Positions 36,733 to 45,739 of a stretch of 64,000 nucleotides of DNA are shown here, piece by piece. The DNA is from Aliiroseovarius sp. F20344 (GTDB lineage: Bacteria; Pseudomonadota; Alphaproteobacteria; Rhodobacterales; Rhodobacteraceae), in the NCBI RefSeq assembly GCF_023016155.1, contig NZ_JALKBG010000008.1:1056501-1120500 (forward strand), read 5' to 3'. The notes beneath the pieces were generated by a model. It did not search any database, was not told where the DNA came from, and saw nothing but the letters and a program-made list of their open reading frames with translations. A program made the position numbers and the translations under genes. The first letter of the stretch is position 1; each line of letters begins with the position of its first letter.

Positions 36733-37356
36733 GGAAAGCTTCTCAAAGCAAGCGCGGTGGCAATTGCGGCTGGTTTAGCGGCTGTGCCACTTGCCGGACA
36801 TGCTCAGCAAGCTGAAACCACGTCGGTTTCGCAGATTGTCACCATTGACCGCCAAAGCTTGTTTTCGAGAACTGCCTATGGACGGCGAGTTGTCGAAACG
36901 GTGAAGGTAGAGCAGTCGCGGCTGGCAAAAGAAGCCCGTGCCGCTGAGGCAGAGTTGGCTGAGGAAGAGAAGCAACTGACTGAGCAGAGAGCCACTATGG
37001 ATCCTGCTGCTTTCCGCGCATTGGCCGATGTATTTGATAATAAAGTCAGCGATTTACGTGCCGAAGTTGAGGCGCGCGGTCAAGCGTTTGCTCAAGTCCT
37101 TGAACGGGAACAGTCCGAGTTCTTCGACAGGATCGGCCCAATCCTAGGGGATCTTGTGCGTGAGCTTGGTGCGGTCGTTATCATTGATCGTCGTGCCATA
37201 TTACTGTCGACACAGAATATCGACATCACCGACTTGGCTGTGGAGCGTATTGATCGTGAACTGGGTGATGGTTTAACGGCCCCTCAAACGCAGCCAGAAC
37301 AAACTGAAGATACACCCCCGGTTGAAGCGCCAGCAGAAGACAGCGAAGAAAACTAA
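36703..37356 (+). CDS. periplasmic chaperone Skp/OmpH family
   Basis: This protein of about 217 residues has a signal peptide (LKASAVAIAAGLAAVPLAGHAQ), a long charged coiled coil (RLAKEARAAEAELAEEEKQL) and an acidic Pro/Glu-rich tail, the plan of Skp/OmpH chaperones that hold outer membrane proteins in the periplasm. The start is ambiguous. GTG at 36703 gives a normal signal peptide but has a poor ribosome site. ATG at 36649, inside the end of bamA, has AAGGA 5 bp before it and would add 18 residues. Position between bamA and fabZ supports the assignment. Confidence 0.8.
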   Translation: MPRPNRGTFFGKLLKASAVAIAAGLAAVPLAGHAQQAETTSVSQIVTIDRQSLFSRTAYGRRVVETVKVEQSRLAKEARAAEAELAEEEKQLTEQRATMDPAAFRALADVFDNKVSDLRAEVEARGQAFAQVLEREQSEFFDRIGPILGDLVRELGAVVIIDRRAILLSTQNIDITDLAVERIDRELGDGLTAPQTQPEQTEDTPPVEAPAEDSEEN

Positions 37357-37442
37357 ATCCGATTGTTTCGGGTCGGCTCGGCTGTTAATCACGGACAATG
37401 ACAATATGGCGCAAAGCGCACGGATAGAAGGACAATTCAGAC

Positions 37443-37907
37443 ATGGTCGATGTGCCCAGCACAGCTGATATTCAGCTTATTCAGGAATGTATCCCGCACC
37501 GCTATCCGTTTCTTCTGGTCGACCGGGTTGAGGACATCCGCAAAGGGGAGTTCGCCCGTGGCATCAAGATGGTCACGATGAACGAACCGCATTTTCAGGG
37601 GCACTTTCCTGGCCTTCCTATCATGCCTGGTGTGACGATTATCGAGGCGATGGCGCAAACTTCGGCCGTGATGGTGTCCCTGTCGCTAGACCTCGTTGGG
37701 TCCGGCGCTGTGGTTTATTTTATGGGCATCGATAGCGCCAAATTCAGGCGCAAGGTTGTGCCGGGCGATGTGCTGACATTGGATGTAACCACCATTCGCG
37801 GCGGCGCAAAGGTTTGGAAGTTCGACGGCGTGGCAAAGGTCGGCGACGAGGTGGCATGTCAGGCGACCTTCATGGCGATGATCGACGTCACGGGCGGGAA
37901 GGGCTAA
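37443..37907 (+). CDS. fabZ: 3-hydroxyacyl-ACP dehydratase FabZ
   Basis: A 154-residue hot-dog-fold dehydratase of fatty acid synthesis. Catalytic residues are His in [12 protein letters not shown] and Glu in IIEAMAQ. It competes with LpxA for hydroxyacyl-ACP, so its place before lpxA is functionally meaningful. AAGGAC precedes the ATG, and lpxA follows after 3 bp. Confidence 0.96.
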   Translation: MVDVPSTADIQLIQECIPHRYPFLLVDRVEDIRKGEFARGIKMVTMNEPHFQGHFPGLPIMPGVTIIEAMAQTSAVMVSLSLDLVGSGAVVYFMGIDSAKFRRKVVPGDVLTLDVTTIRGGAKVWKFDGVAKVGDEVACQATFMAMIDVTGGKG

Positions 37908-37910
37908 GCG

Positions 37911-38708
37911 ATGGGCATCGACCCTTCTGCACAAGTCCACGCCAGCGCCATTGTTGACGACGGAGCTGTAATTGGTCCGGGCTGCGAGGTTGGCCCTTTC
38001 TGTACCATTGGCGCTCAGGTAAAGCTGGGCACGAATGTGGTTCTGAAATCTCATGTGGTTGTCACCGGCGACACCGAGATTGGCGATGAAACCATCATCT
38101 TCCCATTCTCGGTCATTGGTGAGATACCGCAGGACCTAAAATTTGCCGGCGAAGACACCAAGCTTGTCATAGGCAAGCGCAACCGTATCCGTGAACACGT
38201 GACTATGAATGCCGGAACGGCAGGCGGCGGATATGTCACGCGTGTTGGCGATGACGGGCTTTTCATGGCGGGCTGTCACGTGGCCCATGACGCACAGATC
38301 GGCAACAATGTGATCTTGGTCAACAACGTGGCCGTTGCGGGTCATGTGGTGATCGAAGATGACGTGATTGTGGGCGGTCTGTCCGGTCTGCACCAATGGG
38401 TACGCATCGGGCGTGGCGCCATTATCGGCGCGCTGTCTATGGTGACTGCCGACGTTCTGCCACATGCCCTTGTTCAAGGACCACGTGGCGAGCTGGATGG
38501 TTTGAACCTTGTCGGTTTGAAACGTCGTGGTGTGAACCGTGCAGACATCACTGCTTTGCGCGCGGCCTTCCTGATGCTCAAACAGGGCGAGGGATCGTTT
38601 CAGGATCGCGCTGCGCGTCTGTCTGAAGAGGCAGACAGCGAATATGTGCGCGAAATGGTGGCCTTTATCACCGGCGATAGCGATCGCGGTTTCCTGACGC
38701 CGAAATAG
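37911..38708 (+). CDS. lpxA: UDP-N-acetylglucosamine O-acyltransferase LpxA
   Basis: The first enzyme of lipid A synthesis, 265 residues, with a left-handed beta helix (IGPGCEVGPFCTIG onward) and the C-terminal helical domain. The catalytic His lies in GCHVAHDAQIGNN, about residue 125. AAGGG precedes the ATG. It is followed closely by lpxI and lpxB. Confidence 0.96.
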   Translation: MGIDPSAQVHASAIVDDGAVIGPGCEVGPFCTIGAQVKLGTNVVLKSHVVVTGDTEIGDETIIFPFSVIGEIPQDLKFAGEDTKLVIGKRNRIREHVTMNAGTAGGGYVTRVGDDGLFMAGCHVAHDAQIGNNVILVNNVAVAGHVVIEDDVIVGGLSGLHQWVRIGRGAIIGALSMVTADVLPHALVQGPRGELDGLNLVGLKRRGVNRADITALRAAFLMLKQGEGSFQDRAARLSEEADSEYVREMVAFITGDSDRGFLTPK

Positions 38709-38717
38709 GGGCAGGGG

Positions 38718-39530
38718 ATGACGGGTCGTCTTGCAATTGTCGCCGGAATTGGTGAGCTGCCGCAAAAGATCGCAGCGGCCAATCCGGATGCGTTGTTTGT
38801 GACGATCAAGGGCGTTGAGGTCTTAGCTCCGGAAGGGTTTGAGCATGTGGCCGCAAGCTATGAAAAGCTGGGCGCTTTGTTCAAATCTATGCGTGGGGCT
38901 GGGGTTGAACGCGTTGTCTTTGCAGGCAAGGTCGATCGTCCCAAGCTGAACCCCATACGTATGGATCGCGTGACTTTGGGCCTGTTTCCGCGAGTCAAAG
39001 CCGTGCTGGGAAAAGGCGATGACGCATTGCTCAGACTGGTTGCAGATGTGTTCGAAGAACAGGGGTTTTCGGTTGTCGCGGCGACAGATGTAACTTCGTC
39101 TTTGACAATTGAAGCCAGCCATATGGGGCGCAAGATCAGCGCCGAAGACAAAGAGGATGCTGATCATGGCTGGCACTTGTTAAGTGTTTTGGCCGGGGAA
39201 GACATCGCGCAGGGCGTTGTGTTTGCCGGAGGCCAGTGTCTTGGCATTGAAACCATCCAAGGCACCAACGCCCTTCTTGAGTTCGTGGCAAAGACACCCG
39301 AGCATCTGAAACAAGGCGCGCGTGGGGTGTTTGTGAAGCGTCCGAAGCCTGGTCAGGATGACCGCATGGATATTCCGACAATTGGTCCAGACACAGTGCG
39401 TGCTGTTGTAGCTGCGGGTTTGGGCGGGATTGTTCTGGAAGTAGGTGTGATCGTGATGGACCGCGACGAAGTAGAAAGCCTCGTCTCCGAGCATGACCTG
39501 TTTCTGGATGTGCGAAAGGGGCAAGCGTGA
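38718..39530 (+). CDS. lpxI: UDP-2,3-diacylglucosamine pyrophosphatase LpxI
   Basis: A 270-residue enzyme that cleaves UDP-2,3-diacylglucosamine to lipid X, the alphaproteobacterial replacement for LpxH (shown in Caulobacter). The N-terminal domain begins RLAIVAGIGELP, and the C-terminal catalytic domain includes QGTNALLEFVA and MDIPTIGPDTVRAVVAAG. It overlaps lpxB by four bases (GTGA). Confidence 0.94.
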   Translation: MTGRLAIVAGIGELPQKIAAANPDALFVTIKGVEVLAPEGFEHVAASYEKLGALFKSMRGAGVERVVFAGKVDRPKLNPIRMDRVTLGLFPRVKAVLGKGDDALLRLVADVFEEQGFSVVAATDVTSSLTIEASHMGRKISAEDKEDADHGWHLLSVLAGEDIAQGVVFAGGQCLGIETIQGTNALLEFVAKTPEHLKQGARGVFVKRPKPGQDDRMDIPTIGPDTVRAVVAAGLGGIVLEVGVIVMDRDEVESLVSEHDLFLDVRKGQA

Positions 39531-40690
39531 AAGTGTTCATGATCGCTGGCGAGCCCTCCGGCGATCGGTTGGGCGCGGCCCTGATGGAGGGGCTGAAGTC
39601 TCTTGTTCCAGAAGTCGAATTTCTGGGCGTTGGCGGAACCGCGATGGCCGAACAGGGCCTGACCTCTCGCTTCCCAATGTCGGAACTGTCCGTTATGGGC
39701 ATCGCCGAGGTTGCCCCGAAATACTTCCACCTGAAACGTCGTATCCGCGAAACGGCCGAAGCCGTGGTCGAAGCCAACCCGGATGTTTTAATCACCATCG
39801 ATAGCCCGGATTTCTGTCTGCGCGTGGCGCGGATCGTGAAAGAAGAAGAAGTCGAGGGTCAAACATTTGGTCATGACATACCTGTTGTGCACTACGTCGC
39901 GCCCTCCGTGTGGGCCTGGCGGCCGAAGCGCGCCGCCAAAATGGCGCGATGGGTGGACCATGTACTGGCGCTTCTGCCGTTCGAGCCGCCCTACATGCAA
40001 GCCGCAGGGATGGGCTGTGATTTCGTAGGCCACCCTGTCGTGGCCGAGCCGCAGGCTGATGACGCCGCCGCGCAAGCCTTTCGAGCAGAGCATGGCATCG
40101 GTGAAGCCCCGCTTCTTCTTGTGCTTCCTGGCTCGCGCAAAGGCGAGGTTTCGCGACTGGCAGAACGGTTTGGCGAAGTGATCGCGCATGCCAAACGTGA
40201 AAAGCCTGACCTACAAGTGGTCCTGCCGATGGCCCAAGGGGTCGAGGATCTTGTGCGCAAGGAAGTCTCAAAATGGTCCGTTGATCCCATTTTGATCCCG
40301 GCAACCGATCAGGATGCGAAGATGGCTGCCTTCAAGGCTGCAGATGTGGCGCTTGCGGCTTCCGGCACTGTGTCGCTTGAGCTTGCGGCGTCAAACACGC
40401 CGATGGTTATCGCCTATGACATGAACTGGCTCAGCCGGTTCTTGATCGGACGGATGCTAAAGATCGATACGGTCACTCTGGTCAATCTGGTGTCGGAAAC
40501 CCGCGCGGTACCTGAATTCTTGGGGGCCGAATGTACCCCGGATCGCATCACGCCTGCGCTGTTGTCCGTGCTCGACGCCCCAGACGCACAGAACGAAGCG
40601 ATGAAGTTCACGATGGAACGGTTAGGGAAGGGTGGTGAGGCGCCTGGCCTAAGGTCGGCTAAGGCCGTGTTGGGTGCCATGTCGCAGTAG
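39527..40690 (+). CDS. lpxB: lipid-A-disaccharide synthase LpxB
   Basis: A 387-residue GT19 glycosyltransferase that joins lipid X to its UDP-precursor. The N-terminus reads KVFMIAGEPSGDRLGAALM and PSVWAWRPKRAAKM follows; the nucleotide-binding half has LLLVLPGSRKGEVSRL and ASGTVSLELA. It starts at GTG and overlaps lpxI. It is the last gene of the envelope cluster. Confidence 0.96.
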   Translation: MKVFMIAGEPSGDRLGAALMEGLKSLVPEVEFLGVGGTAMAEQGLTSRFPMSELSVMGIAEVAPKYFHLKRRIRETAEAVVEANPDVLITIDSPDFCLRVARIVKEEEVEGQTFGHDIPVVHYVAPSVWAWRPKRAAKMARWVDHVLALLPFEPPYMQAAGMGCDFVGHPVVAEPQADDAAAQAFRAEHGIGEAPLLLVLPGSRKGEVSRLAERFGEVIAHAKREKPDLQVVLPMAQGVEDLVRKEVSKWSVDPILIPATDQDAKMAAFKAADVALAASGTVSLELAASNTPMVIAYDMNWLSRFLIGRMLKIDTVTLVNLVSETRAVPEFLGAECTPDRITPALLSVLDAPDAQNEAMKFTMERLGKGGEAPGLRSAKAVLGAMSQ

Positions 40691-40720
40691 ACCGGCACCC
40701 AAGCCGATACAGTATGTAAC

Positions 40721-41206
40721 TTACTCAGCGTCTATGATCGCAATGATCTTTGGCATTAACGTGCCCATCTCGGTTTGAACCATTTGCATGATCTCTGGTT
40801 GCTGCGCTTCAAGCAACTGAGGCAATTTGGTCATCGTGGCACGCCCATGTTCGGTGGCATAAAAATCCGCAAGGGCTTGGATTTCATCCAGTGTGAACAG
40901 ATCGGCCATGATTTCGGTCTGACCGCGCATCGTTTCGTACATGGGTTCGGTGAAAGCTTCCTGATACAGCGCGTCGATCTGATCTTGCTTTTCAGCGCTC
41001 ACCTCTTTGCCCTGACTTTCGATCATCTGGACGACGGGCTTCCACATGGTCTGGATCAGCGCTTTCATGTCGAGGTCTTGAAGAGACATTTCGACATAGC
41101 CTTTTGCGGCCTCGACACGCTCTTCGCGCGTTTCGGAAATGGCCATGAAGGGGGTGCTTGTTGCAACGATCAGCGCTACCGCAGCCGTTAGTGATTTGAA
41201 GGACAT
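40721..41206 (-). CDS. DUF2059 family secreted protein
   Basis: A 161-residue protein with a signal peptide (FKSLTAAVALIVATSTPFMA) and a helical DUF2059-like domain (TLDEIQALADFYATEHGRATMTKLPQL split around the family's central segment). The function is unknown. It converges with lpxB and is transcribed toward it. The ATG at 41206 is chosen so that the signal peptide starts there. A perfect inverted repeat lies 14 bp upstream. Confidence 0.82.
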   Translation of the reverse strand: MSFKSLTAAVALIVATSTPFMAISETREERVEAAKGYVEMSLQDLDMKALIQTMWKPVVQMIESQGKEVSAEKQDQIDALYQEAFTEPMYETMRGQTEIMADLFTLDEIQALADFYATEHGRATMTKLPQLLEAQQPEIMQMVQTEMGTLMPKIIAIIDAE

Positions 41207-41219
41207 CTGAATACCTGTT

Positions 41220-41240
41220 TTGTGCATATAATTTGCACAA
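41220..41240. promoter_or_regulatory. perfect inverted repeat upstream of the DUF2059 gene
   Basis: TTGTGCA-N7-TGCACAA, with the spacer TATAATT, lies 14-34 bp upstream of the DUF2059 start codon. Arm length, symmetry and the AT-rich centre suggest a dimeric repressor operator over a promoter. It could also be an RNA hairpin in the leader. Confidence 0.5.
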
Positions 41241-41256
41241 ACAAACAGGAATTTAA

Positions 41257-41288
41257 TTCCAGAGCAACCGATTAGGATCGCTCTGGAA
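41257..41288 (-). terminator. hairpin downstream of mnmA
   Basis: TTCCAGAGC and GCTCTGGAA form a perfect 9-bp stem 8 bp after the mnmA stop on the minus strand, followed by TTAAATTCC. The T run is short, so strength as a terminator is uncertain. Confidence 0.6.
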
Positions 41289-41295
41289 TACTTAT

Positions 41296-42447
41296 TTAGT
41301 TTCCGCGCCAGATCCAGCCGCCACCAAAGATGCGAGGGCCGTCCATGTCATAGAAAACGCAGGCCTGTCCCGGGCTTACGCCTTCTTCGGGGGTCAGCAG
41401 TTCCACTTCCGCTTCGGTGTCCGAGATCGGGCGAATGATCGCCTCACGCGGGGGGCGGGTTGAGCGGATTTTAACGCCCATGTGCCATTCCTTACGCGAT
41501 GTGAACGGCTCATCCCCTAACCAGTTGATCTCGCGTACAGGTACGGTGCGTGTGGCAAGCATCTCTTTCGGCCCGACAACGACCTGTTTGTTGTCTACAT
41601 CCAGCTTCACCACATAAAGAGGCTCGGACAGCCCGCCGATACCAAGACCCCGACGTTGTCCGATTGTATAGTGGATCACGCCCTCATGCCTGGCCAATAC
41701 CCGGCCGTCAGCGTGCACAATCTCGCCGGGTTCAGCAGCACCGGGGCGCAGCTTTTCAATGACACCAGCATAGTTGCCGTCAGGCACAAAGCAGATGTCC
41801 TGACTGTCGGGTTTGTCCGCAACCTCAAGCCCATATTTACGAGCTAATTCACGTGTTTCTGCCTTGGTCTTCAAGTGGCCGAGCGGGAAGCGCAGATAGT
41901 CCAATTGCTCGGGCGTGGTGGAGAACAGGAAGTAGCTTTGATCGCGCACAGGATCTGCCGCACGGTGAAGCTCCGCACCATGCTCCCCCATCGCGCGTTG
42001 AATGTAGTGGCCGGTTGCCATGCAGTCTGCCCCTAGATCGCGCGCAGTTTCGAGCAGATCTTTGAATTTCACCCGTTCGTTGCAGCGAATGCACGGCACA
42101 GGTGTGGCGCCGCCTAGATAGCTGTCGGCAAACTCCTCAATCACCGCGTCCTGAAAGATGTTTTCATAATCCAGCACATAGTGAGGGAAGCCCATATCCT
42201 CGGCCACACGGCGTGCGTCATGGATGTCGATCCCGGCGCAACACGCGCCTTTTTTCGCCAAGGCCGCCCCGTGGTCGTAAAGCTGAAGGGTGACGCCAAT
42301 CACGTCATAGCCTTCCTCAGCCAGCATGGCAGCCACGACAGAGCTGTCCACACCACCGGACATGGCGACGACAACCCGCGTGTCAGCGGGCGATTTGGCA
42401 AAACCAAGCGAGTTCACTGCGGGTGCATCCGCGATGTTAACCGACAT
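41296..42447 (-). CDS. mnmA: tRNA 2-thiouridylase MnmA
   Basis: A 383-residue enzyme that puts sulfur on the wobble uridine of Lys, Glu and Gln tRNAs. The PP-loop is [15 protein letters not shown]. The two cysteines of catalysis are in [11 protein letters not shown] and [16 protein letters not shown] precedes the ATG. No sulfur relay genes are adjacent. Confidence 0.96.
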   Translation of the reverse strand: MSVNIADAPAVNSLGFAKSPADTRVVVAMSGGVDSSVVAAMLAEEGYDVIGVTLQLYDHGAALAKKGACCAGIDIHDARRVAEDMGFPHYVLDYENIFQDAVIEEFADSYLGGATPVPCIRCNERVKFKDLLETARDLGADCMATGHYIQRAMGEHGAELHRAADPVRDQSYFLFSTTPEQLDYLRFPLGHLKTKAETRELARKYGLEVADKPDSQDICFVPDGNYAGVIEKLRPGAAEPGEIVHADGRVLARHEGVIHYTIGQRRGLGIGGLSEPLYVVKLDVDNKQVVVGPKEMLATRTVPVREINWLGDEPFTSRKEWHMGVKIRSTRPPREAIIRPISDTEAEVELLTPEEGVSPGQACVFYDMDGPRIFGGGWIWRGN

Positions 42448-42570
42448 GTTGGGATCCTTTTAGAAGCGTTACGGAATATAGGAAAATTCGAACGAACAAC
42501 AAGAGGTGCTTTCACGGATCCTTAAGGCTGAGTGGCGAGTGTTGGGCCAAATCATCTGCGAGGGTTCACA

Positions 42571-42843
42571 ATGTATCTGAAAAAAATCGAAGGGCCGCGC
42601 GCTGTCACGTTGCCTGATGGATCGATTCTGACGCGGGCAGATTTGCCACCCAAAGACACGCGCCGTTGGGTGGCTAGCCGAAAAGCATCTGTCGTCAAAG
42701 CAATTCGATGCGGTCTTCTGACTCAGGAAGAAGCCTGTTCTCTATATGATTTGTCTGATGAAGAACTGGATGAATGGCTGAATGCAGTCGATCAGCATGG
42801 TGAGGCTGCTTTGAAAGCAACAGCACTACAAAGATATAGATAA
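42571..42843 (+). CDS. sciP: CtrA inhibitor SciP (DUF1153)
   Basis: A 90-residue helix-turn-helix protein starting YLKKIEGPRAVTLPDGS, with LTQEEACSLYDLSDEELDEW in the DNA/CtrA-binding helices. In Caulobacter SciP binds CtrA and DNA and blocks CtrA-dependent transcription in G1. Its position just before ctrA, with a CtrA-like box between, supports the call. The start at 42571 gives the family N-terminus; the frame from 42532 adds 13 residues. Confidence 0.92.
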   Translation: MYLKKIEGPRAVTLPDGSILTRADLPPKDTRRWVASRKASVVKAIRCGLLTQEEACSLYDLSDEELDEWLNAVDQHGEAALKATALQRYR

Positions 42844-42876
42844 CCATAGGTGGTATTCGCTAAAAGTTCTTCTAGG

Positions 42877-42892
42877 GTAACCTGTGATTAAC
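42877..42892 (+). promoter_or_regulatory. probable CtrA-binding box upstream of ctrA
   Basis: GTAA-N7-TTAAC matches the CtrA consensus TTAA-N7-TTAAC with one mismatch. It ends 50 bp before the ctrA start codon, as expected for autoregulation of ctrA known in Caulobacter. Confidence 0.6.
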
Positions 42893-42942
42893 CATTTCAC
42901 GCAATGTTCAATCCAGAACAACCAGATGCGGAGAACCCCAAT

Positions 42943-43656
42943 ATGCGAATCCTTCTTGTTGAAGATGATCCGACAACATCGCGCAGCATCGAGCTGATGC
43001 TGACTCATGCGAACCTGAATGTCTATGCTACGGACCTTGGCGAAGAAGGGATCGACCTGGCAAAGCTTTATGATTATGATCTAATTCTTCTTGACCTCAA
43101 TCTGCCAGACATGAATGGTCACGAAGTTTTGCGTCAGTTGCGCCTTGCCCGGATCGACACTCCGATCCTAATCCTGTCCGGTGCGGATGACACGGAAAAC
43201 AAGATCAAAGGTTTCGGCTTTGGCGCCGATGATTACATGACAAAACCCTTCCATCGCGAAGAACTGATCGCACGCATACATGCAATCATTCGGCGATCAA
43301 AGGGACACTCACAGTCTGTCATTAAGACTGGCAATGTCTCGGTCAACTTGGATGCAAAAACAGTGGATGTGGATGGCCGTCCGGTGCATCTGACAGGCAA
43401 AGAATACCAGATGTTGGAGCTGCTATCGCTGCGCAAGGGCACAACCCTAACCAAAGAGATGTTCTTGAACCATCTCTATGGCGGGATGGATGAGCCTGAA
43501 CTGAAAATCATCGACGTTTTCATCTGTAAGCTTCGCAAAAAGCTGTCAAATGCCACAGGCGGTGAGAACCACATCGAAACTGTTTGGGGCCGCGGCTACG
43601 TATTGCGCGATCCAGAACCGGTTGAGATGGACGCGCAGATTGCGATCGGGGCTTAA
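42943..43656 (+). CDS. ctrA: cell-cycle response regulator CtrA
   Basis: A 237-residue OmpR-type regulator with receiver Asp51 ([13 protein letters not shown]) and a winged-helix DNA-binding end ([20 protein letters not shown]). CtrA is the master regulator of the alphaproteobacterial cell cycle; in Rhodobacterales it mainly controls motility, gene transfer agents and related traits. The ATG at 42943 follows GGAG, and the 13 upstream in-frame residues are leader. A good terminator follows. Confidence 0.96.
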   Translation: MRILLVEDDPTTSRSIELMLTHANLNVYATDLGEEGIDLAKLYDYDLILLDLNLPDMNGHEVLRQLRLARIDTPILILSGADDTENKIKGFGFGADDYMTKPFHREELIARIHAIIRRSKGHSQSVIKTGNVSVNLDAKTVDVDGRPVHLTGKEYQMLELLSLRKGTTLTKEMFLNHLYGGMDEPELKIIDVFICKLRKKLSNATGGENHIETVWGRGYVLRDPEPVEMDAQIAIGA

Positions 43657-43690
43657 GCCAAAACGAGATTCTAGATCAAATTTGACTGAA

Positions 43691-43715
43691 AAAAGGGCGG
43701 TGTGGCCGCCCTTTT
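43691..43715. terminator. bidirectional intrinsic terminator between ctrA and psuG
   Basis: AAAAGGGCGG-TGTGG-CCGCCCTTTT is a 10-bp perfect stem with A and T flanks, ending both ctrA (plus) and psuG (minus). Confidence 0.88.
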
Positions 43716-43728
43716 GTATGTGTGACTG

Positions 43729-44640
43729 TCAGGCTTTTGCCAGAGCGCGTGCGATCTTTGAGGCCAGCTCTGCATTGTTTTTCACCAAAGAAATGTTGGC
43801 TGCCAGTGAGGCACCATCGGTGGCGTGAAAGATACGATCCAGCAGGTAGGGCGTGACTTGCTTGGCAGAGATGCCCTCGGTCTCAGCGGCGGTAAGTGCT
43901 TCTTCAATGACGGGCGTGATGACCTCGCGCGGGATTTCGGCTTCTACCGGGATGGGATTGGCCACCAATTGCCCCCCCTCAAGCCCCATTTGGGCGCGGG
44001 TTATGGCAGCGGAGGCGATTTGCTCGGCACTGTCCATGCGTAGAGGGGCTGCCAGATCAGAGATGCGTGACCAAAAGGCGGGGAAGCTATCTTGCCCATA
44101 GGCGATCACAGGCACGCCAAGAGTTTCCAAGACCTCCAAAGTCTTAGGCAGATCAAGAATGGCTTTTGCGCCAGCCGCGACGACGGTCACAGGCGTTTTC
44201 GACAGTTCTTGCAGGTCAGCGGAAATGTCAAAGCTGTTTTCCGCCCCGCGATGCACGCCGCCGATCCCGCCCGTGGCAAAGACCGAAATTCCAGCCAGAT
44301 GTGCGGCAATCATGGTCGCAGCGACGGTCGTCGCACCCGTTCCGCCCGTTGCGATGCAGGCGGCCATATCGGCCCGCGACAGTTTCGCAACGCCTTGGGC
44401 CTGGCCCAGTGCATCCAATTGCGTATCATTCAGTCCGATATGCAAACGCCCCTCGAGAACCGCAATGGTCGCAGGCACTGCTCCGTTATCGCGAATGACA
44501 GTTTCAACAGCACGGGCTGTTTCCACGTTTTGCGGAAAGGGCATGCCATGGGTGATGATGGTGCTTTCGAGGGCCACAATAGGTGCGCCATTTTCACGCG
44601 CGGCGGCAACTTCGTCCGAGTAATGAAGCGGCAGGGTCAT
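43729..44640 (-). CDS. psuG: pseudouridine-5'-phosphate glycosidase PsuG
   Basis: A 303-residue enzyme that splits pseudouridine 5'-phosphate to uracil and ribose 5-phosphate. Family segments are ALESTIITHGMPFPQNVETA, GGTGATTVAATMIAAHLAG and FATGGIGGVHRGAE. The ATG at 44640 follows GGAG and overlaps the kinase gene psuK by four bases, so the two act in sequence in pseudouridine catabolism. Confidence 0.94.
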   Translation of the reverse strand: MTLPLHYSDEVAAARENGAPIVALESTIITHGMPFPQNVETARAVETVIRDNGAVPATIAVLEGRLHIGLNDTQLDALGQAQGVAKLSRADMAACIATGGTGATTVAATMIAAHLAGISVFATGGIGGVHRGAENSFDISADLQELSKTPVTVVAAGAKAILDLPKTLEVLETLGVPVIAYGQDSFPAFWSRISDLAAPLRMDSAEQIASAAITRAQMGLEGGQLVANPIPVEAEIPREVITPVIEEALTAAETEGISAKQVTPYLLDRIFHATDGASLAANISLVKNNAELASKIARALAKA

Positions 44641-45530
44641 AGGTCTTCTCCTGATACGTAGCACGCGGCGCTTTTCTGTGCCGTTTCAAGTGCATCCTGA
44701 GGGGATTGTCCATCAAGTTCGGCTGCGATATGCGCCGCCATGAACGTATCCCCAGCCCCGGTTATCCTTCGCACATGCACCTTAGGGCAGGGGGCTTGGA
44801 TCACACCGCGCTGGTGATGCCCATCCGCCGCGTGCCTGCCTCCATCCGTCACCAATACACGATGCGCCCCAGCTGCGATCATGCCCCGCGCCGCTTCAAA
44901 CGCCGTGTCATATAGAGTGTCCGTCAAATAGCCCGCTTCCTCGCGGTTCACATAAAGAGTTGCTCCGGCATGCCGCATTAGCGGGGCCAAACGGCGTGCT
45001 TTGCCGGGGCTTGCAGGGGCCACACGCAAATCGGCCTGTGTAAAGCTGTCACGGGAGCAGATGTCTTGCAGCAATTCCTGCGTCAGATTTCCATCAAGCG
45101 CGATCACGTGACGATAGGGGCTGTCCTTGCTGCCCAAACGGCCATCCTCAAGCGGGGCAAGGATTGCATCTCCGGCGGCTTCAAGCGTGTGCGCATCCGC
45201 GACCGCTGCAATCAAGCCTTCTGGGCCTTCGATGGCCATGTAACGATCCGTTGGTAAACCATCCGGGCGATGCACAAAACTTGTGACCATGCCGCGCGCC
45301 GAACACTCGACCAGAAGCTCTTCACCCTCTGCGTCCCGACCGACGGCCGTCAGAAGCGCCGAGCGCAGGCCAAACCTGTGAAGCGTCATGGCGATATTCA
45401 TCGCAACGCCACCTGGCAATCGCGTGATCCTTCCCGGTTCGTCCGATCCAACATGCATGGGGTGAGGTGTGCGCCCGATCACATCCCAAAGGACCGAGCC
45501 GATGCAAAGAATATCTTGTGTCATGATCAT
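44637..45530 (-). CDS. psuK: PfkB-family carbohydrate kinase, probable pseudouridine kinase
   Basis: A 297-residue ribokinase-fold kinase. The catalytic motif ITGAGDTFMAAHIAAEL is near the C-terminus, and the N-terminus has LPGGVAMNIAMTLHRFG. Coupling to psuG by an ATGA overlap makes pseudouridine the likely substrate. Two ATG codons (45530 and 45524) are possible starts, neither with a strong ribosome site. Confidence 0.86.
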   Translation of the reverse strand: MIMTQDILCIGSVLWDVIGRTPHPMHVGSDEPGRITRLPGGVAMNIAMTLHRFGLRSALLTAVGRDAEGEELLVECSARGMVTSFVHRPDGLPTDRYMAIEGPEGLIAAVADAHTLEAAGDAILAPLEDGRLGSKDSPYRHVIALDGNLTQELLQDICSRDSFTQADLRVAPASPGKARRLAPLMRHAGATLYVNREEAGYLTDTLYDTAFEAARGMIAAGAHRVLVTDGGRHAADGHHQRGVIQAPCPKVHVRRITGAGDTFMAAHIAAELDGQSPQDALETAQKSAACYVSGEDL

Positions 45531-45588
45531 CTACTTGCCGTGATTTCCCGAGAAGGACAAGCCATGACGATGCAGGAGTGATTAGGAC

Positions 45589-45617
45589 TTGCACAGGGTA
45601 AAATCGGCATGTATACG
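45589..45617 (+). promoter_or_regulatory. strong sigma70-type promoter of rpsB-tsf
   Basis: TTGCAC and TATACG are spaced by 17 bp, 123 bp before the rpsB start codon. Transcription should begin near 45624. Confidence 0.65.
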
Positions 45618-45660
45618 CGCGCTCACAAACCACAGGTGCTGTGCGGGCCGTTGGGGGAGA

Positions 45661-45717
45661 CATCCTCATCGCGTCCACCGGTTGAAGGGCAACCTTCGAA
45701 ACGCAGCGCCGAGGATG
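45661..45717 (+). promoter_or_regulatory. structured 5' leader of rpsB
   Basis: In the leader CATCCTC (45661-45667) pairs perfectly with GAGGATG (45711-45717). They enclose a second hairpin GGTTG/CAACC (45680-45694). This multibranch element sits just before the rpsB ribosome site (AAGGAT). S2 autoregulates its own mRNA in other bacteria, so it may be the S2-binding site; that is inference. Confidence 0.5.
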
Positions 45718-45739
45718 AAACCGGAAAAGGATAAAGAAC

